This document shows positions 13,574 through 20,917 of a stretch of 36,566 nucleotides of DNA, piece after piece. Position numbers and translations under genes: made by a program. Position 1 is the stretch's first letter. Each line of letters opens with the position of its first letter. The notes under the pieces are model-generated. The model did no database searches and was not told where the DNA came from. It worked only from the letters and a program-made list of their open reading frames with translations. The DNA lies in assembly GCA_900314905.1 (NCBI GenBank), contig OMXA01000018.1, positions 1 through 36,566 of the forward strand. Reading direction: 5' to 3'. This DNA comes from an uncultured Erysipelotrichaceae bacterium. GTDB lineage: Bacteria; Bacillota_I; Bacilli_A; Erysipelotrichales; Erysipelotrichaceae.

Positions 13574-16504
13574 TTACTGTTTCTCCTGTTCTTCCTGCCG
13601 TTCTTCCAGTGCAGCCAGAAGACTTCTCAGGCGGATATTGACGGTGCCGAGATTCGTGATCTCATCAATCTTCAGCTGTGTATACAGCTTGTTTCCTTCC
13701 TGCAGGATCTCTCTGGTCTCATCGGTCGTGATCGCATCCAGGCCGCAGCCGAAGGACACCAGCTGGACCAGATCCATATCCGGCTGCTCGGTGCAGTACT
13801 TCGCTGCCGCATACAGCCGGCTGTGATAGGTCCACTGATTCAGCACGGCTGTCCTGAACCTTTTCTCATGCACGCTGACAGCATCTTCTGTGATGACGGC
13901 TGCTCCTAGTCTTGTGATCAGCTTGTCGATGCCATGGTTGACTTCCGGATCCACATGATACGGACGTCCCGCCAGGACGATGATATGCCTGCCCTGCTTT
14001 CTGGCTTCTTCAATGATCCGCGCTCCCTGATCGCGGACCGTCTTCATATGCGCTTCATACTCCGCATACGCCGCATCCATCGCTGATCGGATCTCATTGT
14101 CTTTCAAGTCCGGGAAATGCGTTCTGAGCAGTGCGGGGTACCGCTTGCGGAATTCCTCGCGATTTGAGATATCCACGAAATCGAAGATGAACTTCGTCTG
14201 TTCCAGGGCTTTGATATTGTCCTTCAGCACTTCCGGATAATATGCAACGATCGGGCAGTTGTAATGGTTATCTCCGAGGTCTTCATCAATGTTGTAGCTC
14301 ATGCACGGATAGAAGATCGCATCCACATTCTGCTTCAGCAGTGCTTCTATGTGTCCGTGCGAAAGCTTTGCCGGATAGCAGGCAGTATCGCTCGGAATCG
14401 TCCCCTGGCCTTCCTGATAAAGCTTCCGGCTGCTGACCGGGCTGACCACGACCTGGAACCCAAGCGTCGTCCAGAATGCATGCCAGAATGGCAGAAGCTC
14501 ATACATGTTCAGACAGAACGGTATGCCGATCCTGCCTCTGCTTCCCTGTCCGGGATTTTCTGCATACTTCAGCAGCTCTGAAAGCTTGAACGCATACAGA
14601 TCCAGGCTGTCATCACCAGCCTTGCCAGTCACCGGCTTATCGCAGCGATTGCCGGAGATGAAGCGCTTGCCATCATGGAAGGTATTCACGGTCAGAAGGC
14701 AGTGATTGCCGCAGCCCTGGCAGGTGAAGGAAGTTACCTTCTGCTCGAAGCTCTCCAGTTCCTGCCGGCTGAGCAGGGAAGAAACATGATCCTTTCCTGC
14801 CTTCTTCTTACCATACAGCGCCGCCCCGAACGCGCCCATGAGTCCGGCAATATCCGGACGGATGACTTCTACGCCCATCTCTTTCTCAAAAGCCCGCAGC
14901 ACTGCTTCGTTATAGAAGGTTCCGCCCTGAACGACGATCTTTCTGCCGAGTTCTTCCGGACTTGCACAGCGAATGACTTTATATAATGCATTCTTGACGA
15001 CGGAGATCGAAAGGCCGGCACTGATATCCTCAATGGCCGCTCCGTCTTTCTGCGCCTGCTTGACTTGCGAATTCATGAATACCGTGCAGCGGCTGCCGAG
15101 ATCTACCGGCTTCTTGCTGTAAAGACCCATGCGGGCAAACTCCTGAACATCATAGCCCATCGCCTGCGCAAACGTCTGCAGGAAAGACCCGCAGCCGGAA
15201 GAACAGGCTTCATTCAGGAAGATATTCGAGATCGCTCCGTTCTCAATCTTGAAGCACTTCATATCCTGGCCGCCGATATCGATGATGAAGTCGACATCCG
15301 GCATGAAATGCCTTGCCGCAGTGAAATGAGCAACCGTCTCAACCAGTCCGTAATCGCAATGGAAGGCATTCTGAATCAGATCTTCGCCATAGCCAGTCGT
15401 CGTGACACTCGCAACCTTCAGCTCCGGATGCTTGCTCAGCACTTCCAGCAGCGTCTTCCTGACCAGCGTGACCGGATTGCCATCATTCGGCTGATACCAG
15501 GTAAACAGGATGTTCTCACTGGAATCGATGATCACCATCTTGATGGTCGTCGAACCGCTGTCAATGCCGATATGCACCGGCTCCTCTGCCTGATCAAACG
15601 AAATGCGGGGAACACTCGCTTTCATATGACGATTATGAAACTGCCAGTATTCTTCTTTATTCTGGAACAGCGGCGGCAGACTGCTATAAGTCGCCGTTCT
15701 GCTGTACTCCCGCAGCTTCTGGATCGCCGTATTCAGATCGATTTCCTTATCTGCATAGAACGCTGCCCCCATTGCGACATAAAGCAGTGAATTCTGCGGG
15801 CACACGCCATGCACATGCAAGGTCTTATCAAAGGATTCCCGCAGACACCTCGAGAATGTCAGCGGACCGCCGAGGTACAGAATATTGCCCTTGATCGGCC
15901 TTCCCTGGGCAAGCCCGGCAATCGTCTGATTGACGACCGCCTGATAGATGGAAGCAGCGATATCGCCTGGTTTTGCGCCCTGGTTGATCAGCGGCTGCAC
16001 ATCCGACTTTGCAAACACGCCGCAGCGGCTGGCAATCGTATAGGTGCGCTCTGCTTTCATGGCCTGCGCATCCATTTCCTCAGCACTCATCTTCAGAAGC
16101 GTAGCCATCTGGTCGATAAATGCACCGGTACCGCCAGCACAGCTGCCATTCATGCGCACTTCCACGCCATTGGTCAGAAACAGAATCTTAGCGTCTTCGC
16201 CGCCAAGTTCGATGATGCAGTCAGTCCCCGGCGCAAGCTGATTCGCCGCGACCCGGGTTGCAAATACTTCCTGCACAAACGGAATTCCCGAACGGTCTGC
16301 CAGCCCCATGCCAGCAGAACCCGAGATTGCAAGCACCGCCTTTCCGGAAGGCACATACTGTTCCCTGACTCTAGTGAGGATCTCTTCTCCTTTTTCCAGA
16401 ATATGACTCAGATGACGCTCATAAGTCGAATAAATAATTTCATTCTGCTCGTTCAGAACAACGCATTTGATTGTCGTCGACCCGATATCCAGCCCAATAC
16501 GCAT
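13574..16504 (-). CDS. Acyl-CoA dehydratase activase with two BadF/BcrA-type ATPase domains plus DUF2229-like region
   Basis: A 976-residue protein. Two actin-fold ATPase domains of the HgdC/BadF/BcrA type occur in tandem. Domain 1 starts at residue 1 (LDIGSTTIK) with cluster Cys122 and Cys161 (NGSCAGGTG, SRCGVF). Domain 2 starts near 311 (IDSGSTTIK) with Cys434, 438 and 473 (NEACSSGCG, SRCTVF). The C-terminal third has CQGCGNHC, DTACYPAKLSHGH, FYPCMSYN, GRPYHVDPE and FGCGLDA, typical of the DUF2229/dehydratase-like part. Such activators use ATP to drive an electron onto 2-hydroxyacyl-CoA dehydratases; no classical dehydratase pair lies nearby, so the partner is unknown. The start at 16504 gives the canonical MRIGLDIGSTT; its ribosome site is weak. 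Confidence 0.9.
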   Translation of the reverse strand: MRIGLDIGSTTIKCVVLNEQNEIIYSTYERHLSHILEKGEEILTRVREQYVPSGKAVLAISGSAGMGLADRSGIPFVQEVFATRVAANQLAPGTDCIIELGGEDAKILFLTNGVEVRMNGSCAGGTGAFIDQMATLLKMSAEEMDAQAMKAERTYTIASRCGVFAKSDVQPLINQGAKPGDIAASIYQAVVNQTIAGLAQGRPIKGNILYLGGPLTFSRCLRESFDKTLHVHGVCPQNSLLYVAMGAAFYADKEIDLNTAIQKLREYSRTATYSSLPPLFQNKEEYWQFHNRHMKASVPRISFDQAEEPVHIGIDSGSTTIKMVIIDSSENILFTWYQPNDGNPVTLVRKTLLEVLSKHPELKVASVTTTGYGEDLIQNAFHCDYGLVETVAHFTAARHFMPDVDFIIDIGGQDMKCFKIENGAISNIFLNEACSSGCGSFLQTFAQAMGYDVQEFARMGLYSKKPVDLGSRCTVFMNSQVKQAQKDGAAIEDISAGLSISVVKNALYKVIRCASPEELGRKIVVQGGTFYNEAVLRAFEKEMGVEVIRPDIAGLMGAFGAALYGKKKAGKDHVSSLLSRQELESFEQKVTSFTCQGCGNHCLLTVNTFHDGKRFISGNRCDKPVTGKAGDDSLDLYAFKLSELLKYAENPGQGSRGRIGIPFCLNMYELLPFWHAFWTTLGFQVVVSPVSSRKLYQEGQGTIPSDTACYPAKLSHGHIEALLKQNVDAIFYPCMSYNIDEDLGDNHYNCPIVAYYPEVLKDNIKALEQTKFIFDFVDISNREEFRKRYPALLRTHFPDLKDNEIRSAMDAAYAEYEAHMKTVRDQGARIIEEARKQGRHIIVLAGRPYHVDPEVNHGIDKLITRLGAAVITEDAVSVHEKRFRTAVLNQWTYHSRLYAAAKYCTEQPDMDLVQLVSFGCGLDAITTDETREILQEGNKLYTQLKIDEITNLGTVNIRLRSLLAALEERQEEQEKQ

Positions 16505-16540
16505 GAAATAACCTGTATCCTCTCCTCGTAAAGCTAAGAT

Positions 16541-16569
16541 ATTTTAATCAATAAATGAAGGAAGATCAA
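16541..16569 (-). promoter_or_regulatory. Sigma-A-type promoter for the activase operon
   Basis: On the minus strand TTGATC (-35) and TAAAAT (-10) are separated by exactly 17 bases, about 36 bases before the activase start codon. It should drive the two activase genes and the HAD hydrolase. Confidence 0.65.
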
Positions 16570-16701
16570 AACATCTGAACCACTTGCCGGAATTTCGTTG
16601 AGATATCCCTTACACATCCCGGAAAATGTCTATCTGAAGACGTCAGAGACCTGCCGCCATCAGAATGCATTGCTTCCTTTCCTGACTTCTTCGTTTTCCG
16701 A

Positions 16702-16730
16702 TTGCGTGCCTAACCTGGCGATGATAGAAT
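16702..16730 (+). promoter_or_regulatory. Promoter for DMT transporter gene with extended -10
   Basis: TTGCGT and TAGAAT are 17 bases apart, and TGA precedes the -10 (TGATAGAAT). Expected initiation is near 16737, only about four bases before the ATG at 16741. No ribosome site is visible, so the mRNA would be almost leaderless. Confidence 0.6.
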
Positions 16731-16740
16731 GGCGTCGTTT

Positions 16741-17676
16741 ATGAAAAACACACAGATCAAAGGCGCATTTCTGACGATTTTCGGAGGAATCTGCTGGGGT
16801 GCATCAGGTTCCGTCGGACAGTACCTGTTCACCTATCAGGGCATGGACAGCAGATGGCTTGTTCCGATCCGCCTCGGACTGGCAGGAATTCTTCTTCTCC
16901 TGTACAGCTTCCTCCGATTCGGAGCGCATACCCTGGATCCATGGCGGAATCCAAAAGACGCAAAAGACCTTGTGATCTACGGACTGCTTGGCATCAGCTT
17001 CTGCCAGTTTCTGTATTTCACGACCATCCAGCTCAGTTCGGCGGCAATCGGAACCATCCTGCAGGACCTCTCTCCGGTCATGATTCTGGCAGTATCCTGC
17101 ATGCAGGCACACCGGAAGCCTTCTCATCGGGAAATCGCGAGCATCCTGCTTGCGCTGCTGGGCGTGTATCTCCTTACGACCCACGGGATTATCGGGCATC
17201 TTGCCATTCCGCCTTCCGCTCTGGCTGCCGGGGTGCTCTGCGCCGTATGCGTGACAATCTACAATGTCTACCCGAAGCGCCTGCTATCAGAATATCCCGT
17301 CGCGATGCTGCAGGGATGGGCATTCCTGATGGGATCTGTATTCCTGCTGCTCGTATTCCGGCCATGGACCTACGGATATGTTCCAGCACCAATGGGATAT
17401 GCCGGCATTGCGTTTGTAGTATTAGTGGGCAATGTTCTTGCTTTTACCTGCTACATGACTGGCGTCAAGCTCATCGGTCCGGAAAAGAGCATCCTGTATG
17501 GGTTCTCTGAACCGGCTACTGCCGCAATCATCACCGTAACACTATTCCATCAGCCGGCAACCCTGGGAGACGCTGCCGGTTTTGCGTGCATCTTCGGAAT
17601 GCTGTGGCTGATTTCGCATCATGCTCAACCTGAGGAGAAAAAGAAAACCTATGACAGACCTGCACTTCGCATGTGA
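16741..17676 (+). CDS. EamA/DMT-superfamily transporter
   Basis: A membrane protein of 311 residues with about ten hydrophobic segments in two EamA repeats. It is rich in small residues, with the early GGICWGASGSVGQYLF and mid-protein SAAIGTILQDLSPVMILAV typical of drug/metabolite exporters. The substrate is unknown; overlap with a threonine-aldolase-like gene hints at amino acid traffic, but that is inference. An ATG at 16729 is in frame but sits inside the -10 box, so the ATG at 16741 (MKNTQIKG) is preferred. The 3' end overlaps the next gene by 26 bases. Confidence 0.85.
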   Translation: MKNTQIKGAFLTIFGGICWGASGSVGQYLFTYQGMDSRWLVPIRLGLAGILLLLYSFLRFGAHTLDPWRNPKDAKDLVIYGLLGISFCQFLYFTTIQLSSAAIGTILQDLSPVMILAVSCMQAHRKPSHREIASILLALLGVYLLTTHGIIGHLAIPPSALAAGVLCAVCVTIYNVYPKRLLSEYPVAMLQGWAFLMGSVFLLLVFRPWTYGYVPAPMGYAGIAFVVLVGNVLAFTCYMTGVKLIGPEKSILYGFSEPATAAIITVTLFHQPATLGDAAGFACIFGMLWLISHHAQPEEKKKTYDRPALRM

Positions 17677-18691
17677 TTATCAGGAAGGTGCTTATCCTTC
17701 TATCCTGAAACGTCTGGAAGAAACCAACTATGATCATACGCCCGGCTATGGAGCAGATGAAATCACCGCTTCCGCAAAGGAACGGATCAGAAACGCCTGC
17801 GCTGCTCCGCAGGCAGAAGTGGAATTCCTGGTCGGAGGGACCCAGACAAACGCAGTCGTGATCGATGCGCTGCTGAACTCCTATCAGGGTGTGCTCACCG
17901 CAGAGACCGGCCACATCAGCGTGCATGAAGCCGGGGCGATTGAATTCTGCGGCCATAAAGTGCTGACCCTTCCCTCTTCCGAAGGAAAGATCACTGCCGG
18001 GCAGATCGATGCCTTCGCTTCCGCTTACGAACATGATGGCAACCGGGATCATCTGGTGATGCCAGGCATGGTTTACCTTTCCCAGCCTACAGAACTCGGC
18101 ACCCTTTATTCCCTGCAGGAACTGACCGCCATCAGCAGGACTGCTCATGCACATGGCCTGAAACTCTATGCTGACGGTGCAAGACTTGCCTATGCCCTCG
18201 CCAGCGAAGAAAACACGGTATCCTTGAAAGACCTGGCTGAGCTCTGCGATGTGTTCTATATCGGCGGAACCAAATGCGGCGCCTTATTCGGCGAAGCAGT
18301 TGTGATTCCGGATCCTTCTCTGATTCCTCATTTCTTCACGATCATCAAGCAGCATGGTGCATTGCTTGCAAAAGGCCGGCTGCTCGGCATCCAGTTTGAC
18401 GAGCTCTTCCGGGATGATCTTTATTTGAAAATCGGAGCATCTGCAGTCAGGCAGGCAGATGAGATCCGGAATGTCCTCTCGGAATGCGGGTATCGTCAGA
18501 CTCTCGTCAATTCCACGAACCAGATCTTCCTCGTTCTGGAGAATTCCAGGATGAAGCAGCTTGCCAGCCAGGTCGAGTTCAGCTTCTGGGAACAGGCGGA
18601 TGATAATCACACCGTGATCCGCCTGGTCACCAGCTGGGCATCGAAGCAGGAAGACACCGAACAGCTCGTCAGAATTCTCAAAACCTTATGA
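17651..18691 (+). CDS. Low-specificity threonine aldolase-like PLP enzyme
   Basis: A fold-type I PLP enzyme of 346 residues in the beta-eliminating lyase/threonine aldolase family, splitting L-threonine-like beta-hydroxy amino acids to glycine and an aldehyde. Seen are FACDYQEGAYP, the PLP-stacking His in ETGHISVHE (His89), the PLP-nitrogen Asp in ADGARLA (Asp175) and the Schiff-base lysine in IGGTKCG (Lys208). Length fits. The ATG at 17651 gives the family's usual N-terminus; GAGGAG lies 14 bases upstream, longer than ideal, and an ATG at 17621 has no ribosome site. Overlap with the transporter gene implies coupling. Confidence 0.88.
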   Translation: MTDLHFACDYQEGAYPSILKRLEETNYDHTPGYGADEITASAKERIRNACAAPQAEVEFLVGGTQTNAVVIDALLNSYQGVLTAETGHISVHEAGAIEFCGHKVLTLPSSEGKITAGQIDAFASAYEHDGNRDHLVMPGMVYLSQPTELGTLYSLQELTAISRTAHAHGLKLYADGARLAYALASEENTVSLKDLAELCDVFYIGGTKCGALFGEAVVIPDPSLIPHFFTIIKQHGALLAKGRLLGIQFDELFRDDLYLKIGASAVRQADEIRNVLSECGYRQTLVNSTNQIFLVLENSRMKQLASQVEFSFWEQADDNHTVIRLVTSWASKQEDTEQLVRILKTL

Positions 18692-18692
18692 G

Positions 18693-18716
18693 ACAGGCAA
18701 TTGCCTGTTTTCTTTT
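18693..18716 (+). terminator. Terminator after threonine aldolase-like gene
   Basis: The perfect palindrome ACAGGCAATTGCCTGT is followed by TTTCTTTT, right after the TGA stop. Confidence 0.75.
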
Positions 18717-18810
18717 CTGGCTTCACGCGTCCTGCAGCATCAGAAGAGAATTCAGGAATCTTGCCTCTGCGGTTGCAGGAACCATCCGACCGCAACTGCC
18801 CTTAAGAACA

Positions 18811-18840
18811 GAAAAGGAACATATGACAGCCATATGTTCC
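18811..18840 (-). terminator. Terminator after rubrerythrin gene
   Basis: On the minus strand GGAACATATG-GCTGT-CATATGTTCC, a 10-bp perfect stem, is followed by TTTTCTGTTCTT. It lies about 25 bases past the stop codon. Confidence 0.85.
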
Positions 18841-18866
18841 CTGAAACAGCAATGAATCGATTATCC

Positions 18867-19514
18867 TCAGTAATTCTCTTCGTGAACTTCGAAGTATGAC
18901 TGCGGATGTCCGCAGACCGGGCAGACCTCCGGAGCTTTGGTGCCGACTACGATATGTCCGCAATTCCGGCATTCCCAGATCTTGACTTCGCTCTTCTCGA
19001 AGACTTCCTTAGTCTCAACATTATGCAGCAGCTTGCGATAGCGCTCTTCATGGTTCTTCTCAATCGCAGCTACTCCGCGGAACTTCTCAGCCAGCTCATG
19101 GAAGCCTTCTGCGTCAGCATCCTCTGCCATGTGAGCATACATATCCGTCCACTCGTAATTCTCGCCTTCAGCGGCTGCCTGGAGATTCTCAGCAGTATTA
19201 CCGAGCATGCCGAGCTCCTTGAACCAGAGCTTTGCATGTTCCTTCTCATTTTCAGCAGTCTTCAGAAACAGCGCAGCAATCTGCTCATAGCCCTGCTTCT
19301 TTGCGACCGAAGCGAAGTACGTATACTTATTGCGAGCCTGAGATTCTCCTGCAAATGCCTGCAGAAGATTCTTCTCGGTCTTCGTGCCTGCATACGGATT
19401 CTTCTTTTCTTCTTCTACTGGTTCAAAAACGCCCTTCTTATGGCACACCGGGCATTCCTCAGGCGGTACATCGCCCTCATACACATACCCGCATACCTTG
19501 CATCTGAATTTCAT
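18867..19514 (-). CDS. Rubrerythrin with rubredoxin-like modules at both ends
   Basis: A 215-residue non-haem iron peroxidase, used by anaerobes to remove hydrogen peroxide. An N-terminal rubredoxin-like knuckle pair has Cys5, 8, 21 and 24 (CKVC, CPVC). The four-helix di-iron domain has the ligands Glu57 (AGESQA), Glu90-xx-His93 (ENEKEH) and Glu152-xx-His155 (IEKNHE). A C-terminal rubredoxin-like module has Cys182, 185, 198 and 201 (CRNC, CPVCGHP). Classical rubrerythrins carry only the C-terminal module and reverse rubrerythrins only the N-terminal one. AAAGGAGG lies 13 bases before the ATG. It is a single gene with its own terminator. Confidence 0.92.
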   Translation of the reverse strand: MKFRCKVCGYVYEGDVPPEECPVCHKKGVFEPVEEEKKNPYAGTKTEKNLLQAFAGESQARNKYTYFASVAKKQGYEQIAALFLKTAENEKEHAKLWFKELGMLGNTAENLQAAAEGENYEWTDMYAHMAEDADAEGFHELAEKFRGVAAIEKNHEERYRKLLHNVETKEVFEKSEVKIWECRNCGHIVVGTKAPEVCPVCGHPQSYFEVHEENY

Positions 19515-19728
19515 AATTCTGAAACCCTCCTTTACCTGCCTCCATTATTATTGTCATTTTCCAAAAAAAGCAAGGAATTCCAGGAAAAATCAGAACCAGT
19601 TTCCAGAATCCTGCAGGCCGATGGAATGCATCCGTCTCCTTCTGCGATCGCTCTGCTGCTTCCGCAATCCGCTGGTCCGCCCTGGTCAGATGCGCACACC
19701 GCCTGAACTCAGCAAATCAAAAAACAGA

Positions 19729-20297
19729 TCAGAGCTTTACGACGGCATCAAACTGAATCTGCGGATCCGGATAATGCTGAACAATGCAGATGATCTTGTT
19801 CTTTTCGGCAGCGAGTTCATTCACCAGCTCCTCATACAGGTTCCTTGTTTCCAGATCCAGTCCGGCATCAATCTCATCCAGGAATATGCAGTCCGCATGT
19901 GATGCCCGATTGTTCTGAAGACATCCAGCACATTGCTGTAAAGCCGGAACGACAGGGTATCTTCCGGATATTTCATCACCTCATAGCCATCCGCACGCAT
20001 CAGCACCTGCTGGCACCGCGTGAGCAGCTCCTTGATATACTTCCCGCCGAATCGATCCAGCGATTGGTTCCAGATGATTTCGAGGAAGATCCCAGAAGCC
20101 GGAATGAGAATGAGCAGGCAGGCAGAAGGAACCAGCAGAAAAGAGGACTTCTGTGCATACGCCTCGACGGTGCGCTGCAGAAGCCATGGAGTCGACGCAG
20201 CAAGGCATGCGAAGAGGACGGTGAGACTGATACTTTCCGCGAAAAACCGCGTGTTCTTCCGAATTGCTTCGAGCAGGAATTTCAGAACAATGTGCAT
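19729..20297 (-). pseudogene. ABC transporter remnant with internal deletion and frame change
   Basis: The 5' part keeps a good start (ATG at 20297, CAGGAG upstream) and encodes about 125 residues of an ABC exporter membrane domain with two or three hydrophobic segments. Near 19920 the coding sense jumps to another frame that encodes the last 50-odd residues of an ABC ATPase: a Walker B/D-loop stretch CIFLDEIDAGLD, then the switch histidine in IVQHYPD, ending at a TGA at 19731-19729. Everything between (rest of the membrane domain, Walker A, signature motif) is missing, about 380 residues against a typical 570-residue half transporter. The first frame stops at 19821. It cannot make a working transporter. 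Confidence 0.75.
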
Positions 20298-20647
20298 GAC
20301 GTTCTCCTGAGATCAATCAGGAACCAGCAAAGGGACGGTTCCTCTCTGATTTCTATTATTGCCCAGCAACTCATACGTCCATCAGCGAAGTACAAAGTCT
20401 CGATTTCCTCCGGATTCCAGACATGCTTTCACGGATTCTTCCGGTCCTTTCCAGGATGGATCTGTCTTCTGCTCTGCCTGCTGCAGACAGAAAAGACCTC
20501 CGTCTTGGGATTCGGGAGGTCTTTTCCGGTTGTAAAAGGGGATTATTTCTGATGGATTGGGAAAGGGTCCAATCAATTCAGTTCAGACATCTCTGTCTGT
20601 ATTTTTATAATAGAAACTTACTTTCGCAGAATTATGTCAGATTTTCG
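20298..20647 (-). other. 350-base gap: hairpin before ABC remnant, no gene recognised
   Basis: No convincing coding frame on either strand. It holds a hairpin at 20342-20320 (GGAACC...GGTTCC on the minus strand) just upstream of the ribosome site of the ABC remnant, which may have been an operator or leader element, and the strong symmetric terminator at 20491-20525. A TATAAT on the plus strand near 20602 has no gene behind it. Confidence 0.5.
20491..20525 (-). terminator. Symmetric terminator downstream of sbcDC-DUF1294
   Basis: AAAAGACCTCC pairs perfectly with GGAGGTCTTTT across a 13-base loop. With A tract and T tract at the ends it could act in both directions. It lies about 120 bases past the DUF1294 stop and is the first clear stop signal for that operon. 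Confidence 0.6.
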
Positions 20648-20917
20648 TCAGATTATGTGATAAGCCTTCAGCAGGACCAGAATCTCCAGGCACAGAATGA
20701 CCGGAATGCCGATGGAAAAAAGCGGCTTCCTGGTCTTGTGATGAAAGCAGCGCATTCCAAGCAGCGCTCCGATCCCGCCTCCGGCAGCTGCCGAAAGGAT
20801 CAGAATGCTCTCCGGAATACGCCAGGCATGATGGACTGCTTTCTGCTTATCGATGCCGAACAGCGCAAATGAAACCAGGCTGATCACGATCAGATAAGTC
20901 TCAGCCACCCTATTCAC
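20648..20917 (-). CDS. DUF1294 small membrane protein
   Basis: An 89-residue protein with about three hydrophobic segments. It fits the DUF1294 family by FGIDKQKA near the N-terminus, WRIPES, the Gly-rich GGGIGALLGM and FHHKTRKPLF. Function is unknown for the family. The start is a GTG at 20917 that overlaps the sbcC stop by eight bases (GTGAATAG); GGAG lies seven bases before it inside sbcC, so translation should be coupled to sbcC. Confidence 0.85.
   Translation of the reverse strand: MNRVAETYLIVISLVSFALFGIDKQKAVHHAWRIPESILILSAAAGGGIGALLGMRCFHHKTRKPLFSIGIPVILCLEILVLLKAYHII

Noticed and set aside
18717-18810. Repeats around GCGGTTGC/CGCAAC after the threonine aldolase-like gene
   Set aside because: Short, imperfect pairing without T run or conserved signature; most likely chance.
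20583-20612. Plus-strand hairpin CAGAC/GTCTG with T run followed by TATAAT
   Set aside because: A five-base stem with no plus-strand gene before or after it; not enough to call a terminator or promoter.
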